Source: a virus. From it: 54,162 bases of DNA. The notes under the pieces are model-generated. The model had not been told where the DNA came from. It saw only the letters and a list, made by a program, of their open reading frames with translations, and searched no databases. Below, piece after piece: positions 15,007 through 23,278 of the stretch. How positions within the stretch are numbered: the first letter of the stretch is position 1; every line of letters starts with the position of its first letter. The position numbers and the translations under genes are program-made. The stretch spans positions 1-54,162 of IMG/VR virus record IMGVR_UViG_3300044655_000258, one strand, 5' to 3'.

Positions 15007-16785
15007 TCATCCTTCGCAAGCCAAGCAGGTGTCACCATCTGCAATCTGTTTCAAATCAATTTCATCTTCGATGCGTTGACGTTTAATCTGCGCACCAACC
15101 TTGTCTGCCTTCTTCACTTTCTCACTGCGGAGATAGTACAAACTCTTGAGTCCACTCTTCCAAGCCAAGAAGTGAACGCTGTGCAGATACTTCACAGACA
15201 CGTTAGCAGGGAAGAACAGATTAACCGACTGTCCCTGATCAATGTACTTCTGACGGTCAGCAGCAAGCTCAATCAACCATCGTTGATCAATCTCCATCGC
15301 TGTCTTGTACACTTCCTTCAGCTGCTCAGGCACGTCCAGATGCTGAATAGAACCATCATTGGCAATGATGGATGCCCATGTATCGTCGTCGTCTTTACCA
15401 AGCTGTGCAAGCTCTGCTTTGAGGAAACGATTCTTGTACACGAACGCACCCGATAATGTATCTTGACGGAATACATTAGCGCGATAAGGCTCGATTGATG
15501 GGGACGTATTGCCCATGATCAGGCTGCTAGAGGCGTTAGGTGCAATAGCAGTCCAGTGACTAAAGCGACGACGAATACCACTGAGATGTGCATCAGGGCA
15601 TTCGCCACGTGATGTAACCAAGATAGCATCACCAATCGTGCATTGGCTGTGGATGTGTTTAAAGATTTCATTGTTGTAGCTTTTAGCCATGACACCATCA
15701 ATGGCAACACCTTTCTTTTGTAGGAAAGCATGGAAGCCTAGTGTGCCGATACCGATGCTACGCTCCATGAGAGCACTGGCACGAGCACGAGCGATAGTGT
15801 CTGGTGCATTGTCAATAAAGTATTGAAGCACATTGTCCAACATCTCCATAACATCAAGGATGAATTGTTTGTCCTTTTTCCATTCGTCATAGTATTCCAA
15901 ATTCAGTGAAGACAAGCAGCATACAGCTGTACGTTTCTCGTTTGTTGGCAAGAAGATTTCTGTGCAGAGATTGCTACCGTTGATGGTGAAGCCTTTGTCT
16001 TGCAACCAAGATGGCAAAGCTTTGTTGGCTGTGTCAATGAAGACAAGATAGGGTTCGCCTGTCTGCATGCGCAGGTCCAAGATCTTTTGCCACAGATACT
16101 TAGCCGACACAGTCTCAACCACTTCACCGTTGGAGGGGTTGATCAGGTTGAAGCTGTCGTCTGCGTTGTCGTCTTTCATGCAGCGTTCGATGATATTCAT
16201 GAACTCGTCAGACATGTTGATGCCGTGGTGCATGTTCAAGGTGCGAACGTTCTGGTCACCAGTGGGCTTACGCATCTCCAGAAACTGGATGATGTCAGGG
16301 TGATTGATGTTGAGATAGGCAGCATAGCTACCACGGCGTGTGCGTCCTTGACGGTAGGCCAATGAACTAGCGTCATAAATTTTCAAGTGTGGCATAACCC
16401 CTGTCGACTTGTCGTCACTGTTGCGGATACCAACGTGAACACCGACACCACCACCCATCATCGAGAGCCAGTTAGTCTCTGAAAGATTATCGACCAAACC
16501 TTCTGCGCTATCATCCATATAATTAAGAAAACAGCTAATAGGCAACCCGCGCTTAGAACGACCAAAAGATAAGATAGGAGTAGAATAACTGAGCCAATGT
16601 TTACTAGAGTAGTCATACAGTCTTTGAGCATGTTCTTCATTACTTGCAAACGCTGCAGATACGAATGCGAATCGTTCTTGTGGACTTGTTTCATCTTCTT
16701 TCATGTAGCTTTCTTTAAGACGCTGCAGTCCGAGTTCGTCGAACAATGCATCACGGGATAGGTCAATGTCAACCTTGAATGTCAT
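15007..16785 (-). CDS. nrdA: Ribonucleotide reductase large subunit (class I alpha), 592 aa
   Basis: Key features are the substrate-side Cys in LPISCFLNYM, the radical-site block NGSNLCTEIFLP (N-x-C-x-E), TAVCCLSSLNLE, the conserved ERSIGIGTLGFHAFLQ segment and a C-terminal redox pair CLACEG. An N-terminal ATP cone is absent, so allosteric control through that domain is probably lost, as in many phage enzymes. It pairs with nrdB downstream. The product provides deoxynucleotides for rapid phage replication. Confidence 0.95.
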   Translation of the reverse strand: MTFKVDIDLSRDALFDELGLQRLKESYMKEDETSPQERFAFVSAAFASNEEHAQRLYDYSSKHWLSYSTPILSFGRSKRGLPISCFLNYMDDSAEGLVDNLSETNWLSMMGGGVGVHVGIRNSDDKSTGVMPHLKIYDASSLAYRQGRTRRGSYAAYLNINHPDIIQFLEMRKPTGDQNVRTLNMHHGINMSDEFMNIIERCMKDDNADDSFNLINPSNGEVVETVSAKYLWQKILDLRMQTGEPYLVFIDTANKALPSWLQDKGFTINGSNLCTEIFLPTNEKRTAVCCLSSLNLEYYDEWKKDKQFILDVMEMLDNVLQYFIDNAPDTIARARASALMERSIGIGTLGFHAFLQKKGVAIDGVMAKSYNNEIFKHIHSQCTIGDAILVTSRGECPDAHLSGIRRRFSHWTAIAPNASSSLIMGNTSPSIEPYRANVFRQDTLSGAFVYKNRFLKAELAQLGKDDDDTWASIIANDGSIQHLDVPEQLKEVYKTAMEIDQRWLIELAADRQKYIDQGQSVNLFFPANVSVKYLHSVHFLAWKSGLKSLYYLRSEKVKKADKVGAQIKRQRIEDEIDLKQIADGDTCLACEG

Positions 16786-16805
16786 GGAGTAATACCTTTG
16801 TGTTA

Positions 16806-16834
16806 GAGGAAAAGAAAGCAGCCGAAGCTGCTTG
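16806..16834 (-). terminator. Minus-strand intrinsic terminator with UUCG loop
   Basis: On the minus strand AAGCAGC-TTCG-GCTGCTT (7 bp, C(UUCG)G tetraloop) is followed by TTTCTTTTCC. It lies between mazG and nrdA. Only about 20 bp remain before the nrdA start, so readthrough or an upstream promoter must still feed nrdA; the element may only attenuate. Confidence 0.8.
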
Positions 16835-16860
16835 TGAGGGAGGGGTAGGAGTTATACCAT

Positions 16861-17175
16861 CTATCGAGTATCACCGCTGCCTTGAATGACATCACGTTGT
16901 TGCCTTGATGACAGCTTCTCAAGGTTGTGCTCAGCCACTTGCGACAACATCCAACCGTGGTCTTTAGCAACTGCAGCAACCTGCCACAACACATCACCAA
17001 GTTCTTTCTTGATGTGCGTATTGTATTCCTCAACATCGCCCCCATCTCGGCGGTGCTTTGCAGCCTTACCCGCAACTTCACCAGCCTCGGCAAAGAGATT
17101 GAGCAGAGCATACTCACGGTCTGCTGTAGGCAAACGGAAGGTCATTGCTGACCGTTGATATTGATCGAGATTCAT
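16861..17175 (-). CDS. mazG: MazG-like nucleotide pyrophosphohydrolase, 104 aa
   Basis: The ATG at 17175 has AAGGAAA upstream and overlaps the preceding stop (TAATG). The motif FAEAGEVAGKAAKHRRDG followed by KKELGDVLWQVAAVA gives the E-x2-E ... E-x2-D metal site of all-alpha NTP pyrophosphohydrolases. These enzymes split (d)NTPs to monophosphates and pyrophosphate. In phages MazG is thought to adjust nucleotide pools or (p)ppGpp. Single-domain length fits phage MazG. Confidence 0.88.
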   Translation of the reverse strand: MNLDQYQRSAMTFRLPTADREYALLNLFAEAGEVAGKAAKHRRDGGDVEEYNTHIKKELGDVLWQVAAVAKDHGWMLSQVAEHNLEKLSSRQQRDVIQGSGDTR

Positions 17176-17336
17176 TACAGTTTCCTTCCAAAGGCAGCTA
17201 CGCCTGCGATAACCAACACCACCACAGATGCGTGGATCAATGTAGGCATAACAACAAACCACCAACTCCAATCGATGAAGCCTGTAAGTTTCAACGCTAC
17301 AAACAAAAGTGTTAATAGAGATAAGAACATTATCAT
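17175..17336 (-). CDS. Small transmembrane protein, 53 aa
   Basis: Two hydrophobic segments are visible (FLSLLTLLFVALKLTGFI and VVMPTLIHASVVVLVIAGVA) joined by the aromatic patch DWSWW. The ATG at 17336 forms an ATGA overlap with the upstream gene; the next ATG at 17330 has better SD spacing (AGAGGA). It ends TAATG into mazG. The KLTG-I-WSWW pattern is common among tiny phage membrane proteins of unknown role. Holin is one possibility. Confidence 0.65.
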   Translation of the reverse strand: MIMFLSLLTLLFVALKLTGFIDWSWWFVVMPTLIHASVVVLVIAGVAAFGRKL

Positions 17337-17497
17337 TCCTCTGTTGGTGTTGCTACTTTACCTGCTTCGATGGCATCGGTGATGCAGGCAATAATGGCGT
17401 AACGAATCAGGAAGTCTTTAGCGTCTGCGTCTAGGTAGACATTGCAGTCTGCAGATCCATCATCGTTTTCTTTGATGCTTTCAATTTCTATTTTCAT
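17333..17497 (-). CDS. Small hypothetical protein, 54 aa
   Basis: It starts one base inside the RNA ligase stop region and ends in an ATGA overlap with the small membrane protein. The product is acidic at the N terminus (IEIESIKENDDG) and has an Ala/Ile-rich helix (LIRYAIIACITDAIEAG). It is too short for most gene callers, but the coupled junctions on both sides support it. No function is recognised. Confidence 0.6.
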   Translation of the reverse strand: MKIEIESIKENDDGSADCNVYLDADAKDFLIRYAIIACITDAIEAGKVATPTEE

Positions 17498-18387
17498 CAG
17501 AACAACTCCGGTTTAAGTTCTTTGATCTTCGCTGTCGTGTAGTGCGACAACACCTTGAAGTCAATCTTTGGATTCTTAAACTCCTTCACGAAGTTCCAAG
17601 TTTCCTCAGTGACTAAGTCGTAGTATACAGTGTGAATCAAACGAGGGATGTATTTGCTGGACCATCCTTCCATTTCATTCGTGATCTTTGCAACAACCTT
17701 GTCCACCAAAGCCTGCGTCACATACTTAGCAACGATCTTCTCTTCAACGATTTCACAACCAACAACAGGCGCACCCATTGCGATGTGATGCTTGGCTTTG
17801 AATTCGTTGGTGACAATCTTGGCCCAAGTCTGACGACCATACTTGTTCTGGTAGTCGTAGTTCTTTACCACCACACCTTCACCACTACCTTCACCGTCCT
17901 TCACCAAGTAGTGTGCCTTGCTCAGACACTCAGTGAAGTGGGCTTCAGTGCCGTTCTTGATGATGGCAATAGGGGCAATGACGTTGATACCAGCAGCGAT
18001 CAAGCCTTCTGAGTATTCGTCATAGCTCAGCAGTCGTTCTTTGATACGGTCATACACATCGAACACATAGAACTTGCGCCATGCATCGTCGTTGTAGGTC
18101 TTCAGCGTGTGCGGCACAAGCCATTCACCGTAGAGAACATGTTCGTTGTTCGCCATTATGTACGTTAGTACGGGTACATTGTCCATCATGGCGTTCATGA
18201 AACCAGCATTGTCGTTGTCCGGTGATAGCTCACGGTTGCGACTACCACAGCGCAGTGTGCCAGCCTCATACCAGACACTACCGTTAGTACCATCTAGCTT
18301 AGGGAACACGTAGCATGTCCCCACTTCAATGCCTTCCACTTCGGTGTTACCGTAGCGTTCAAGGTGTTGATATTTGATGAAGCTCAT
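17497..18387 (-). CDS. RNA ligase, Rnl2-like, 296 aa
   Basis: The nucleotidyltransferase motifs are all present: motif I FPKLDGTNGS (adenylated Lys30), a motif III-like LYGEWLVPHT (~86-95), motif IV EGVVVKN (~170-176) and motif V WAKIVTNEFK (~188-197). This order and spacing fit the Rnl2/DRB0094 RNA-ligase group rather than long DNA ligases. It seals nicked or cleaved RNA using ATP. In phages such enzymes can repair tRNAs cut by host anticodon nucleases. No polynucleotide kinase is seen in the window. Confidence 0.8.
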   Translation of the reverse strand: MSFIKYQHLERYGNTEVEGIEVGTCYVFPKLDGTNGSVWYEAGTLRCGSRNRELSPDNDNAGFMNAMMDNVPVLTYIMANNEHVLYGEWLVPHTLKTYNDDAWRKFYVFDVYDRIKERLLSYDEYSEGLIAAGINVIAPIAIIKNGTEAHFTECLSKAHYLVKDGEGSGEGVVVKNYDYQNKYGRQTWAKIVTNEFKAKHHIAMGAPVVGCEIVEEKIVAKYVTQALVDKVVAKITNEMEGWSSKYIPRLIHTVYYDLVTEETWNFVKEFKNPKIDFKVLSHYTTAKIKELKPELF

Positions 18388-18764
18388 TTCTTTTTCCTTT
18401 CAAGTTTCTCTTGATCAGTTTTGATTTTATGACAAGGCTTACACATCACCTGCAGATCTTCTATCTCACAGAACATACGGTTGATATAAATATCCCAGCT
18501 AACAAACCCCTTCTTAGGGTCTACAACGGGCTTGATATGATCGACCTGTACATCGGTAGCAACATAGAGTTTCTTGCAAGCAGCGCACGTGTAATGCATT
18601 GCCAGCTTACCAGTCTTTGCATTCACTTTCCTGCCAGCGAAAGCTTCCTTCAAAGCTTTGTACTTCGGAGGCCAGCGCCGTGATGCAGCACGTAGGGCAG
18701 AGGTCACGAAAGATTTGAATCGCGCCTCTGTCCATTCACCACCATTGCGTTTCTTATCTGTCAC
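18384..18764 (-). CDS. HNH endonuclease, 126 aa
   Basis: I chose the GTG at 18764 because family members begin near NGGEWTEARFKSF; a TTG at 18785 would extend it. The core has a zinc pair CAAC, VDHIKPVVDP (HNH first His), an Asn-containing middle (INRMFCEIEDLQV) and a second zinc pair CKPCH. This is the compact HNH type often found in phage replication modules, with the SALRAASRRWPPKYKAL helix in front. It overlaps RNA ligase by ATGA. Likely a nicking or homing nuclease. Confidence 0.8.
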   Translation of the reverse strand: MTDKKRNGGEWTEARFKSFVTSALRAASRRWPPKYKALKEAFAGRKVNAKTGKLAMHYTCAACKKLYVATDVQVDHIKPVVDPKKGFVSWDIYINRMFCEIEDLQVMCKPCHKIKTDQEKLERKKK

Positions 18765-18945
18765 TTGGTACAGCTTCAAAGGCAACGTTGGTCATGTCCA
18801 ACACATCTCTCGGTTCAACTAAGATGTTCTGCACAATACCACACACATCGTCAACGTCTAGCGCAACGAAGTAGTAGGTGTTGTCTGGTGTATCTTCTAC
18901 CGCTACAACAAAGCCGTTCTCAGCATCAGTGATTGTTAGTTTCAT
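18754..18945 (-). CDS. Small hypothetical protein, 63 aa
   Basis: It overlaps the HNH gene by 11 bp and starts in an ATGA junction with the 57-aa gene upstream. The product is acidic, with predicted beta strands (KLTITDAENGFVVAVED, YYFVALDVDD). No known motif. The tight overlaps argue that it is a real small gene of the leftward operon. Confidence 0.6.
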   Translation of the reverse strand: MKLTITDAENGFVVAVEDTPDNTYYFVALDVDDVCGIVQNILVEPRDVLDMTNVAFEAVPSDR

Positions 18946-19115
18946 TCTAGCCCTTCCACATCAACCTTGTTGAATGTTATCTCTGCATCAAGCCTACTCA
19001 TGGCGTAGATGATGTGTTCCTTGACAGTGTCGATGAGGTAGTCTTCGTTAGCATACTCAGCACCCAAGTCATCAACATCAATCTCAGCTTCAAATGTCAC
19101 TGTTACTTTTGTCAT
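18942..19115 (-). CDS. Small acidic hypothetical protein, 57 aa
   Basis: The ATG at 19115 has a clear AGGAGA site upstream and the gene ends in ATGA with its downstream neighbour. The sequence starts KVTVTFEAEIDVDDLG, beta-prone and acidic, then a helix (YLIDTVKEHIIYAMSRLDAEI). It overlaps the 3' end of the DUF5664 gene by 26 bp. Function unknown. Confidence 0.65.
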   Translation of the reverse strand: MTKVTVTFEAEIDVDDLGAEYANEDYLIDTVKEHIIYAMSRLDAEITFNKVDVEGLE

Positions 19116-19551
19116 TGTGTTCTCCTAAGTCAAAGGCTACAAGGTAGAGTAGGCAGCAAATAGCGTGAGCCAGATGATGCTTACCAGTTTCTGGATCGTG
19201 TGTTTCACCACTGGCATAGGCAGTGAAGTGACGAAAGCCTGCGTCGATGTAACGACGACGAGCATCAGGCACCTTCTTCCAGTTGTCGGGAGCATACTTC
19301 TTCGCACCGTAGGTCAACACTTCAACGACCTGTGTCAGTGCTCCGAAGGGCAGCAAAGACCATTGCGGTTTGCCGTTGTCATACTTGACACCACTAGCAG
19401 GCTGAACACCAATACCTTTTGAAAAGGCTGCGTCTTGTGGTTTGTATTGCAATACGTTACTCACCCAATTACTGTAAGGATTATCACAAGTCACACACGG
19501 TTCTTGATCACCATCTATGTGACGATAAAGACAGTTAGCACACTCTTTCAT
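19090..19551 (-). CDS. DUF5664-type dATP/dGTP pyrophosphohydrolase with N-terminal zinc ribbon, 153 aa
   Basis: Residues ~54-140 show KYDNGKPQWSLLPFGAL, YGAKKYAPDNWKK, YIDAGFRHF and DPETGKHHLAHAICCLLYL. This is the signature order of the DUF5664 family, related to the MazZ dATP/dGTP diphosphohydrolases. The N terminus adds a C-x2-C ... C-x2-C cluster (Cys4, Cys7, Cys19, Cys22), probably a small zinc ribbon. It likely removes specific dNTPs to shape the nucleotide pool. PurZ, expected for a diaminopurine genome, is absent from the window. Confidence 0.75.
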   Translation of the reverse strand: MKECANCLYRHIDGDQEPCVTCDNPYSNWVSNVLQYKPQDAAFSKGIGVQPASGVKYDNGKPQWSLLPFGALTQVVEVLTYGAKKYAPDNWKKVPDARRRYIDAGFRHFTAYASGETHDPETGKHHLAHAICCLLYLVAFDLGEHNDKSNSDI

Positions 19552-19862
19552 TGCACACCTCCCTCACACTTAGTGTCTTTGGTAAGCAACGCAGTACCAC
19601 CATCACCAATGAGTACATCACCAGTGAGTTGTTCAGCCCTGTCACGAAGCAACTCAGTAAAAGCTTTGCTCTCTTCCATCAACGGAACAGCAGCAGCAAG
19701 GTAGCTTGCCACAGTCATCAGGCTACGCATTGGTTCTTCACCAAGCGTCACAGGTCCAGCAACACTCACTAACATCTGGAACGCACCGTCCCATTCAACA
19801 CCATCTTCAATGATGGGTCGTAGCACTACAGCTACATCGTTCGGTTTGAGGGGGGAGTCCAT
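19548..19862 (-). CDS. Hypothetical protein, 104 aa
   Basis: It overlaps the exonuclease gene upstream by 31 bp and the DUF5664 gene by ATGA. The predicted structure is mainly helical (MRSLMTVASYLAAAVPLMEE, AFTELLRDRAEQL) with a Gly-rich C terminus. No catalytic motif or membrane signal. It is part of the replication operon, but its role cannot be read from the sequence. Confidence 0.6.
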   Translation of the reverse strand: MDSPLKPNDVAVVLRPIIEDGVEWDGAFQMLVSVAGPVTLGEEPMRSLMTVASYLAAAVPLMEESKAFTELLRDRAEQLTGDVLIGDGGTALLTKDTKCEGGVQ

Positions 19863-20533
19863 GTTTGTCCTTCATGTCTACGTAAGAAAAGTAGATGGGC
19901 GTTCTCAACAACCCTATCTTCGTTGCCATCATAGGCTTCAACACAGCGCTGAAACATCTCTGTCTCATCCTCTGCTCCTTCTAACATTTTCTTGGCTCTA
20001 ACATTACCAATGTTACGAAGACCTATGATGTTATCAGCAGTGTCGCCTGTCAAGATTTGCATGTACAACCTGAGCAACCCTTCAGCTTCAGTGATGTAAT
20101 AAGCTTCTCTCTTGACGAAGTTGTAATGCCACCCTGCCACTTGGTCTAAGTCTTTGTCCAACGAAACAATGACCCCATTATCACCAAGCTTTGTAGCTTC
20201 AATGGCAATGGAGTCATCGGCTTCTTGACCTTCAGACATGTCAGCTTTCCACTCTTGCACCAGATGTTGACGCAGTGCAGCCAGATGTTTAGGCTTTACT
20301 TTGTCTGCTCTGTTACCTTTGTAGGGGGCTGTGACGGCTATGTTGTTTCTGAAGTTGCCCTTACCAGTAAGGAAGAGCTTCCACTCATCAACGTAGCCAC
20401 ACTTATCTACACCACACATGAGAGTGTTGATGATGAGAGAGTCTACAGACCGGATAGCCTGTAGCTCATCTTCATTCTCACATGCTGCTGCGGCTCGGTA
20501 ACAATAAATGTCCGAGTCCAGAAGCGCAATCAT
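19832..20533 (-). CDS. 5'-3' exonuclease (FEN/T4 RNase H-like), 233 aa
   Basis: Metal-binding acidic clusters are visible: LLDSDIYCYR near the start, EGQEADDSIAIEA (~101-113), VSLDKDLDQ, and LTGDTADNIIGLRNIGNVRAKKML with the helix-hairpin-helix DNA-binding element. Order and length match phage flap endonucleases that remove RNA primers and process 5' ends. It lies beside SSB-like and polymerase genes. The stop overlaps the next gene; the start overlaps the preceding stop by one base. Confidence 0.88.
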   Translation of the reverse strand: MIALLDSDIYCYRAAAACENEDELQAIRSVDSLIINTLMCGVDKCGYVDEWKLFLTGKGNFRNNIAVTAPYKGNRADKVKPKHLAALRQHLVQEWKADMSEGQEADDSIAIEATKLGDNGVIVSLDKDLDQVAGWHYNFVKREAYYITEAEGLLRLYMQILTGDTADNIIGLRNIGNVRAKKMLEGAEDETEMFQRCVEAYDGNEDRVVENAHLLFLRRHEGQTWTPPSNRTM

Positions 20534-20721
20534 CAGTCGCTCAGACCTGCGGATTGTTCAGCTTGCTCAGCTTTAGCAGCAGCCTGTGCAGCTTCAAACT
20601 GTGGGGCAGCTTGTTGCTGAATGACATTGATATGCTGTGCAGCAAACTCGTAAGGCAACTTACCCAATGCAGTCAGGCAAGCGTTAACGGTGTCGAGGTG
20701 GAGGTCCAATTTGATTTGCAT
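20533..20721 (-). CDS. Small conserved phage protein, 62 aa
   Basis: The sequence LHLDTVNACLTALGKLPYEFAAQHINVIQQQA is of a type I have seen repeatedly in small phage proteins located next to replication genes. It is helical, with an Ala/Gln/Glu-rich C-terminal half. It is coupled to the exonuclease by a 1-bp overlap. Function unknown. Confidence 0.65.
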   Translation of the reverse strand: MQIKLDLHLDTVNACLTALGKLPYEFAAQHINVIQQQAAPQFEAAQAAAKAEQAEQSAGLSD

Positions 20722-20738
20722 AGTATTTCCTTTAAGTA

Positions 20739-21149
20739 TTACAGAACGTCTTCATCATCAGCAGAGATGTTGCCACCAGCTGCGTACTCAACCAAGTCGG
20801 TGATGACCAACTTAGCCAACGAAGGGCTAACGCCTTTCTTGTTTTTGTATGTCCAAGGGTAGCTACCAACCATACAGATTGCTTTGCTACCGTTGCCAAT
20901 GTCTTCAACGATTTCTTCGTTGTCAGTGTCAAAAGCTTTGATGGGACGCTGGCTCTTGCAGGTGATGTACTTACCCTGCTCAGGCTTCTTCTCAAGGTTC
21001 TCTTGCACAGAGATACCCATGTCTTCCAATGCAGCCACTGCCTTATCAGACAGGTTACACAGGTCAACCATGTAGGCATCAGCCATCTCGTTCTTACGAT
21101 TCAGTGAAGCCCAATATACATCGGCTTTCAGTTTCAACTTGTCACTCAT
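20739..21149 (-). CDS. Probable single-stranded DNA-binding protein, 136 aa
   Basis: The protein has an OB-fold-like strand pattern (YITCKSQRPIKAFDTD, SKAICMVGSYPWTYKNKKG, LAKLVITDLVEYA) and an acidic C-terminal tail (SADDEDVL), as in many SSBs. It sits between exonuclease and DNA polymerase. The LSDKAVAALEDMGI and KNKKGVSPSLAKLVIT segments recall phage SSB-like proteins. It would coat single-stranded DNA during replication. The call rests on context and composition. Confidence 0.6.
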   Translation of the reverse strand: MSDKLKLKADVYWASLNRKNEMADAYMVDLCNLSDKAVAALEDMGISVQENLEKKPEQGKYITCKSQRPIKAFDTDNEEIVEDIGNGSKAICMVGSYPWTYKNKKGVSPSLAKLVITDLVEYAAGGNISADDEDVL

Positions 21150-21171
21150 TTGAGTTTCCTTTGATTTAAAT

Positions 21172-21196
21172 GCTGACCAATTTAACAGGGGTCAGC
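21172..21196 (-). terminator. Intergenic hairpin after DNA polymerase gene
   Basis: A perfect 7-bp inverted repeat GCTGACC/GGTCAGC surrounds an 11-nt spacer in the gap between polymerase and SSB-like genes. Only ATTTAAAT follows on the minus strand, so termination would be weak; attenuation or RNA processing is as likely. Confidence 0.5.
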
Positions 21197-21208
21197 TTCC
21201 TGCATGCT

Positions 21209-23278
21209 TCATTGTATCACCAACTTTTCAGCGGCGTCAATGTAGTATTTGTAATCGACATCCTTCCACGTGAAGTCGTTGATGTCGTTGCAGGTCCACA
21301 TACCGTAGCCATCACCAATACCTATGCGGCGTGGCTCAGCTTCTTCCTTCAGAGGTGGCATCACTTTGACAAGGGCACCACCTGCATTGCAAGCATAGAA
21401 CCTACACATGTTTTGTTGCTGCACTTCTGTACCGTCCTGCATCACCATCACAAGCTTGCTGCTACGAGGCACCTTAACCCTGAGCATGAAGTCATACTTG
21501 TTCTTATGACCTTTGATGTATACGTCAAGAGGAATGCCATGCAGCATAGCCGCTTCAGCTGCCATCGGTATGACCAAGCCACCCTGATCTTGATGCCAGC
21601 CTAAGTCTTCATACTGATACGCACCCTTACGCTTCACCTTACCGTTGGTGTATACAGCGATGTAGTTGTTCACGTCACGAATAATCATCTTTGAATACTC
21701 AGCATACTCAAGCTGTAGACCAACCTGTCTTTGCCATGCATCACAGATGTTGATGTACTCATCACGCTTGTCACGTGGTAGCTTCACAGTGATACCGTCT
21801 GTGTTGACCTGCACAATAGTCAAGCCTTCAATGTCCATCAGCTTCTCAGCTAACAGGCACAGCGACAACTGACCATTGATGGTGATCGTCATCGTGTATT
21901 GCGGGTCATAGAAGGGGCTGTACTTGTTGTTACTATCCCCGTACACACCGTTCAATGCAAGCTTCAGCATGGCGTTCTCAGCGCTGCCTTTGGGGTAGCT
22001 CTTACGCTGCTCGTACACGTCTTGGTAGATGTCACAGAACTTCTCAGACAAGTGCTCAGGATAGACACGGTTGGCAATGGCAATGTTCGGATACATTGAT
22101 GCAACGTCTGCGTCGATGATCATGTGTTTGTCATCTTCACTGACGATCTGTGACTCAACAGATCCGTGAATACCACCAGTGCCGAAGTCGAAACGAAAGC
22201 CATTGATTGTGACGTTCAAGTTGGTAGCAACTTTCCAGTTCTTCCAATAGCTGTATTGCTTCTCACCCTTTTTCTTAGCCTTCAACTCTTCCTCTGATAC
22301 CCATCCCATTGGATGCAAAGCTTTGAAGCCTGCAACAACATCATCGCTTGGTTTGTTGAACCACTTCTGACGCTTCGTCACCATCTCAGCATAGGCTGCT
22401 AGGTCACCAAGGTCGCTCTCTTCAATGTCAGACAGCGCACCCTTTGTTTCTGTCAAAGACTGTGCAGCAAACCAAGCAAGCACAAGCTGAAACTCAGGAC
22501 GATTGAAGTCGTAGTAGTTGAACAGACAATCTTTGATGTGAATCACTGATCGCTTTGTCTGATTGATGTGACGCTCACCCTTCTTACCAACACGATAACA
22601 ACTACCGGGCATGTCTTCTTCAAGACGCATGATGAAGTAGTCTTTGCCGATCTTCGTATCGTTGTGGTTGAGGAAGTTGCGACCATACTTTGTAGACAAC
22701 TCTTCACGGAATATAATCTGTGACAGGCATTCTTTGTAGAACTGCAGCGTCATCTTCACATCGTGCATGTTGTATTTTAACAACACATCAATCTGGTCAT
22801 CAGTCAATTCAGAGTGAGGATCGTAAGGTAGGTCAACGATGCTGTCAGCTTTCATGTTGAACTCAAGCGCCTTCAACGATGTAGCCCTTGCGGGATTGTC
22901 GAAGTGCATGATCTTGAACAGGTCAACTTGCTGTACATACTGTTGGTTGTCACGGATGAGGTGACCAAACCTGTCGTCACTACCAATGATGCTCTGTGCT
23001 TTCTTGTACGCACGTGTAGCCACAGCCCTGCCAGACACTGTCACTGCCTTGTCTCGTACAGACAATAAGTCGTGCAGCACAGGGTAGTCAAAGCCTATGT
23101 TGTTGTACCCCACCATCCTGTGTTTCTTCTTCTTCAACTCGTCGAGGAAGCTGAACAATGCAGGGGCTTCGTTCTTTCGTTGTGAGCATTCAAACGCTAC
23201 AGCATGCGACTCATCAGCACTGATCGCTGAGAATGTGAACGCTGTCTTGTAAGTCTCTATGTCCCACAGGTAGTCCAT
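21209..23278 (-). CDS. Family B DNA polymerase, 689 aa
   Basis: The ATG at 23278 has AAGGAAA upstream. The 3'-5' exonuclease motifs are DIET (Exo I, residue ~5), YNNIGFDYP (Exo II) and YNMHDV (Exo III). Polymerase motif A is DVASMYPN (Asp391), motif B is KLALNGVYG and motif C is QVNTDGI (Asp494). Motif C has only one Asp, where most family B enzymes have DTD. It replicates the phage genome together with the primase-helicase. T7-like phages usually use family A, so this is a mosaic genome. Confidence 0.9.
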   Translation of the reverse strand: MDYLWDIETYKTAFTFSAISADESHAVAFECSQRKNEAPALFSFLDELKKKKHRMVGYNNIGFDYPVLHDLLSVRDKAVTVSGRAVATRAYKKAQSIIGSDDRFGHLIRDNQQYVQQVDLFKIMHFDNPARATSLKALEFNMKADSIVDLPYDPHSELTDDQIDVLLKYNMHDVKMTLQFYKECLSQIIFREELSTKYGRNFLNHNDTKIGKDYFIMRLEEDMPGSCYRVGKKGERHINQTKRSVIHIKDCLFNYYDFNRPEFQLVLAWFAAQSLTETKGALSDIEESDLGDLAAYAEMVTKRQKWFNKPSDDVVAGFKALHPMGWVSEEELKAKKKGEKQYSYWKNWKVATNLNVTINGFRFDFGTGGIHGSVESQIVSEDDKHMIIDADVASMYPNIAIANRVYPEHLSEKFCDIYQDVYEQRKSYPKGSAENAMLKLALNGVYGDSNNKYSPFYDPQYTMTITINGQLSLCLLAEKLMDIEGLTIVQVNTDGITVKLPRDKRDEYINICDAWQRQVGLQLEYAEYSKMIIRDVNNYIAVYTNGKVKRKGAYQYEDLGWHQDQGGLVIPMAAEAAMLHGIPLDVYIKGHKNKYDFMLRVKVPRSSKLVMVMQDGTEVQQQNMCRFYACNAGGALVKVMPPLKEEAEPRRIGIGDGYGMWTCNDINDFTWKDVDYKYYIDAAEKLVIQ

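Noticed and set aside
19090-19551. Evidence for a diaminopurine (Z) genome
   Set aside because: Only a MazZ-related gene is present; PurZ and a Z-type family A polymerase were not seen, so the claim is not supported.
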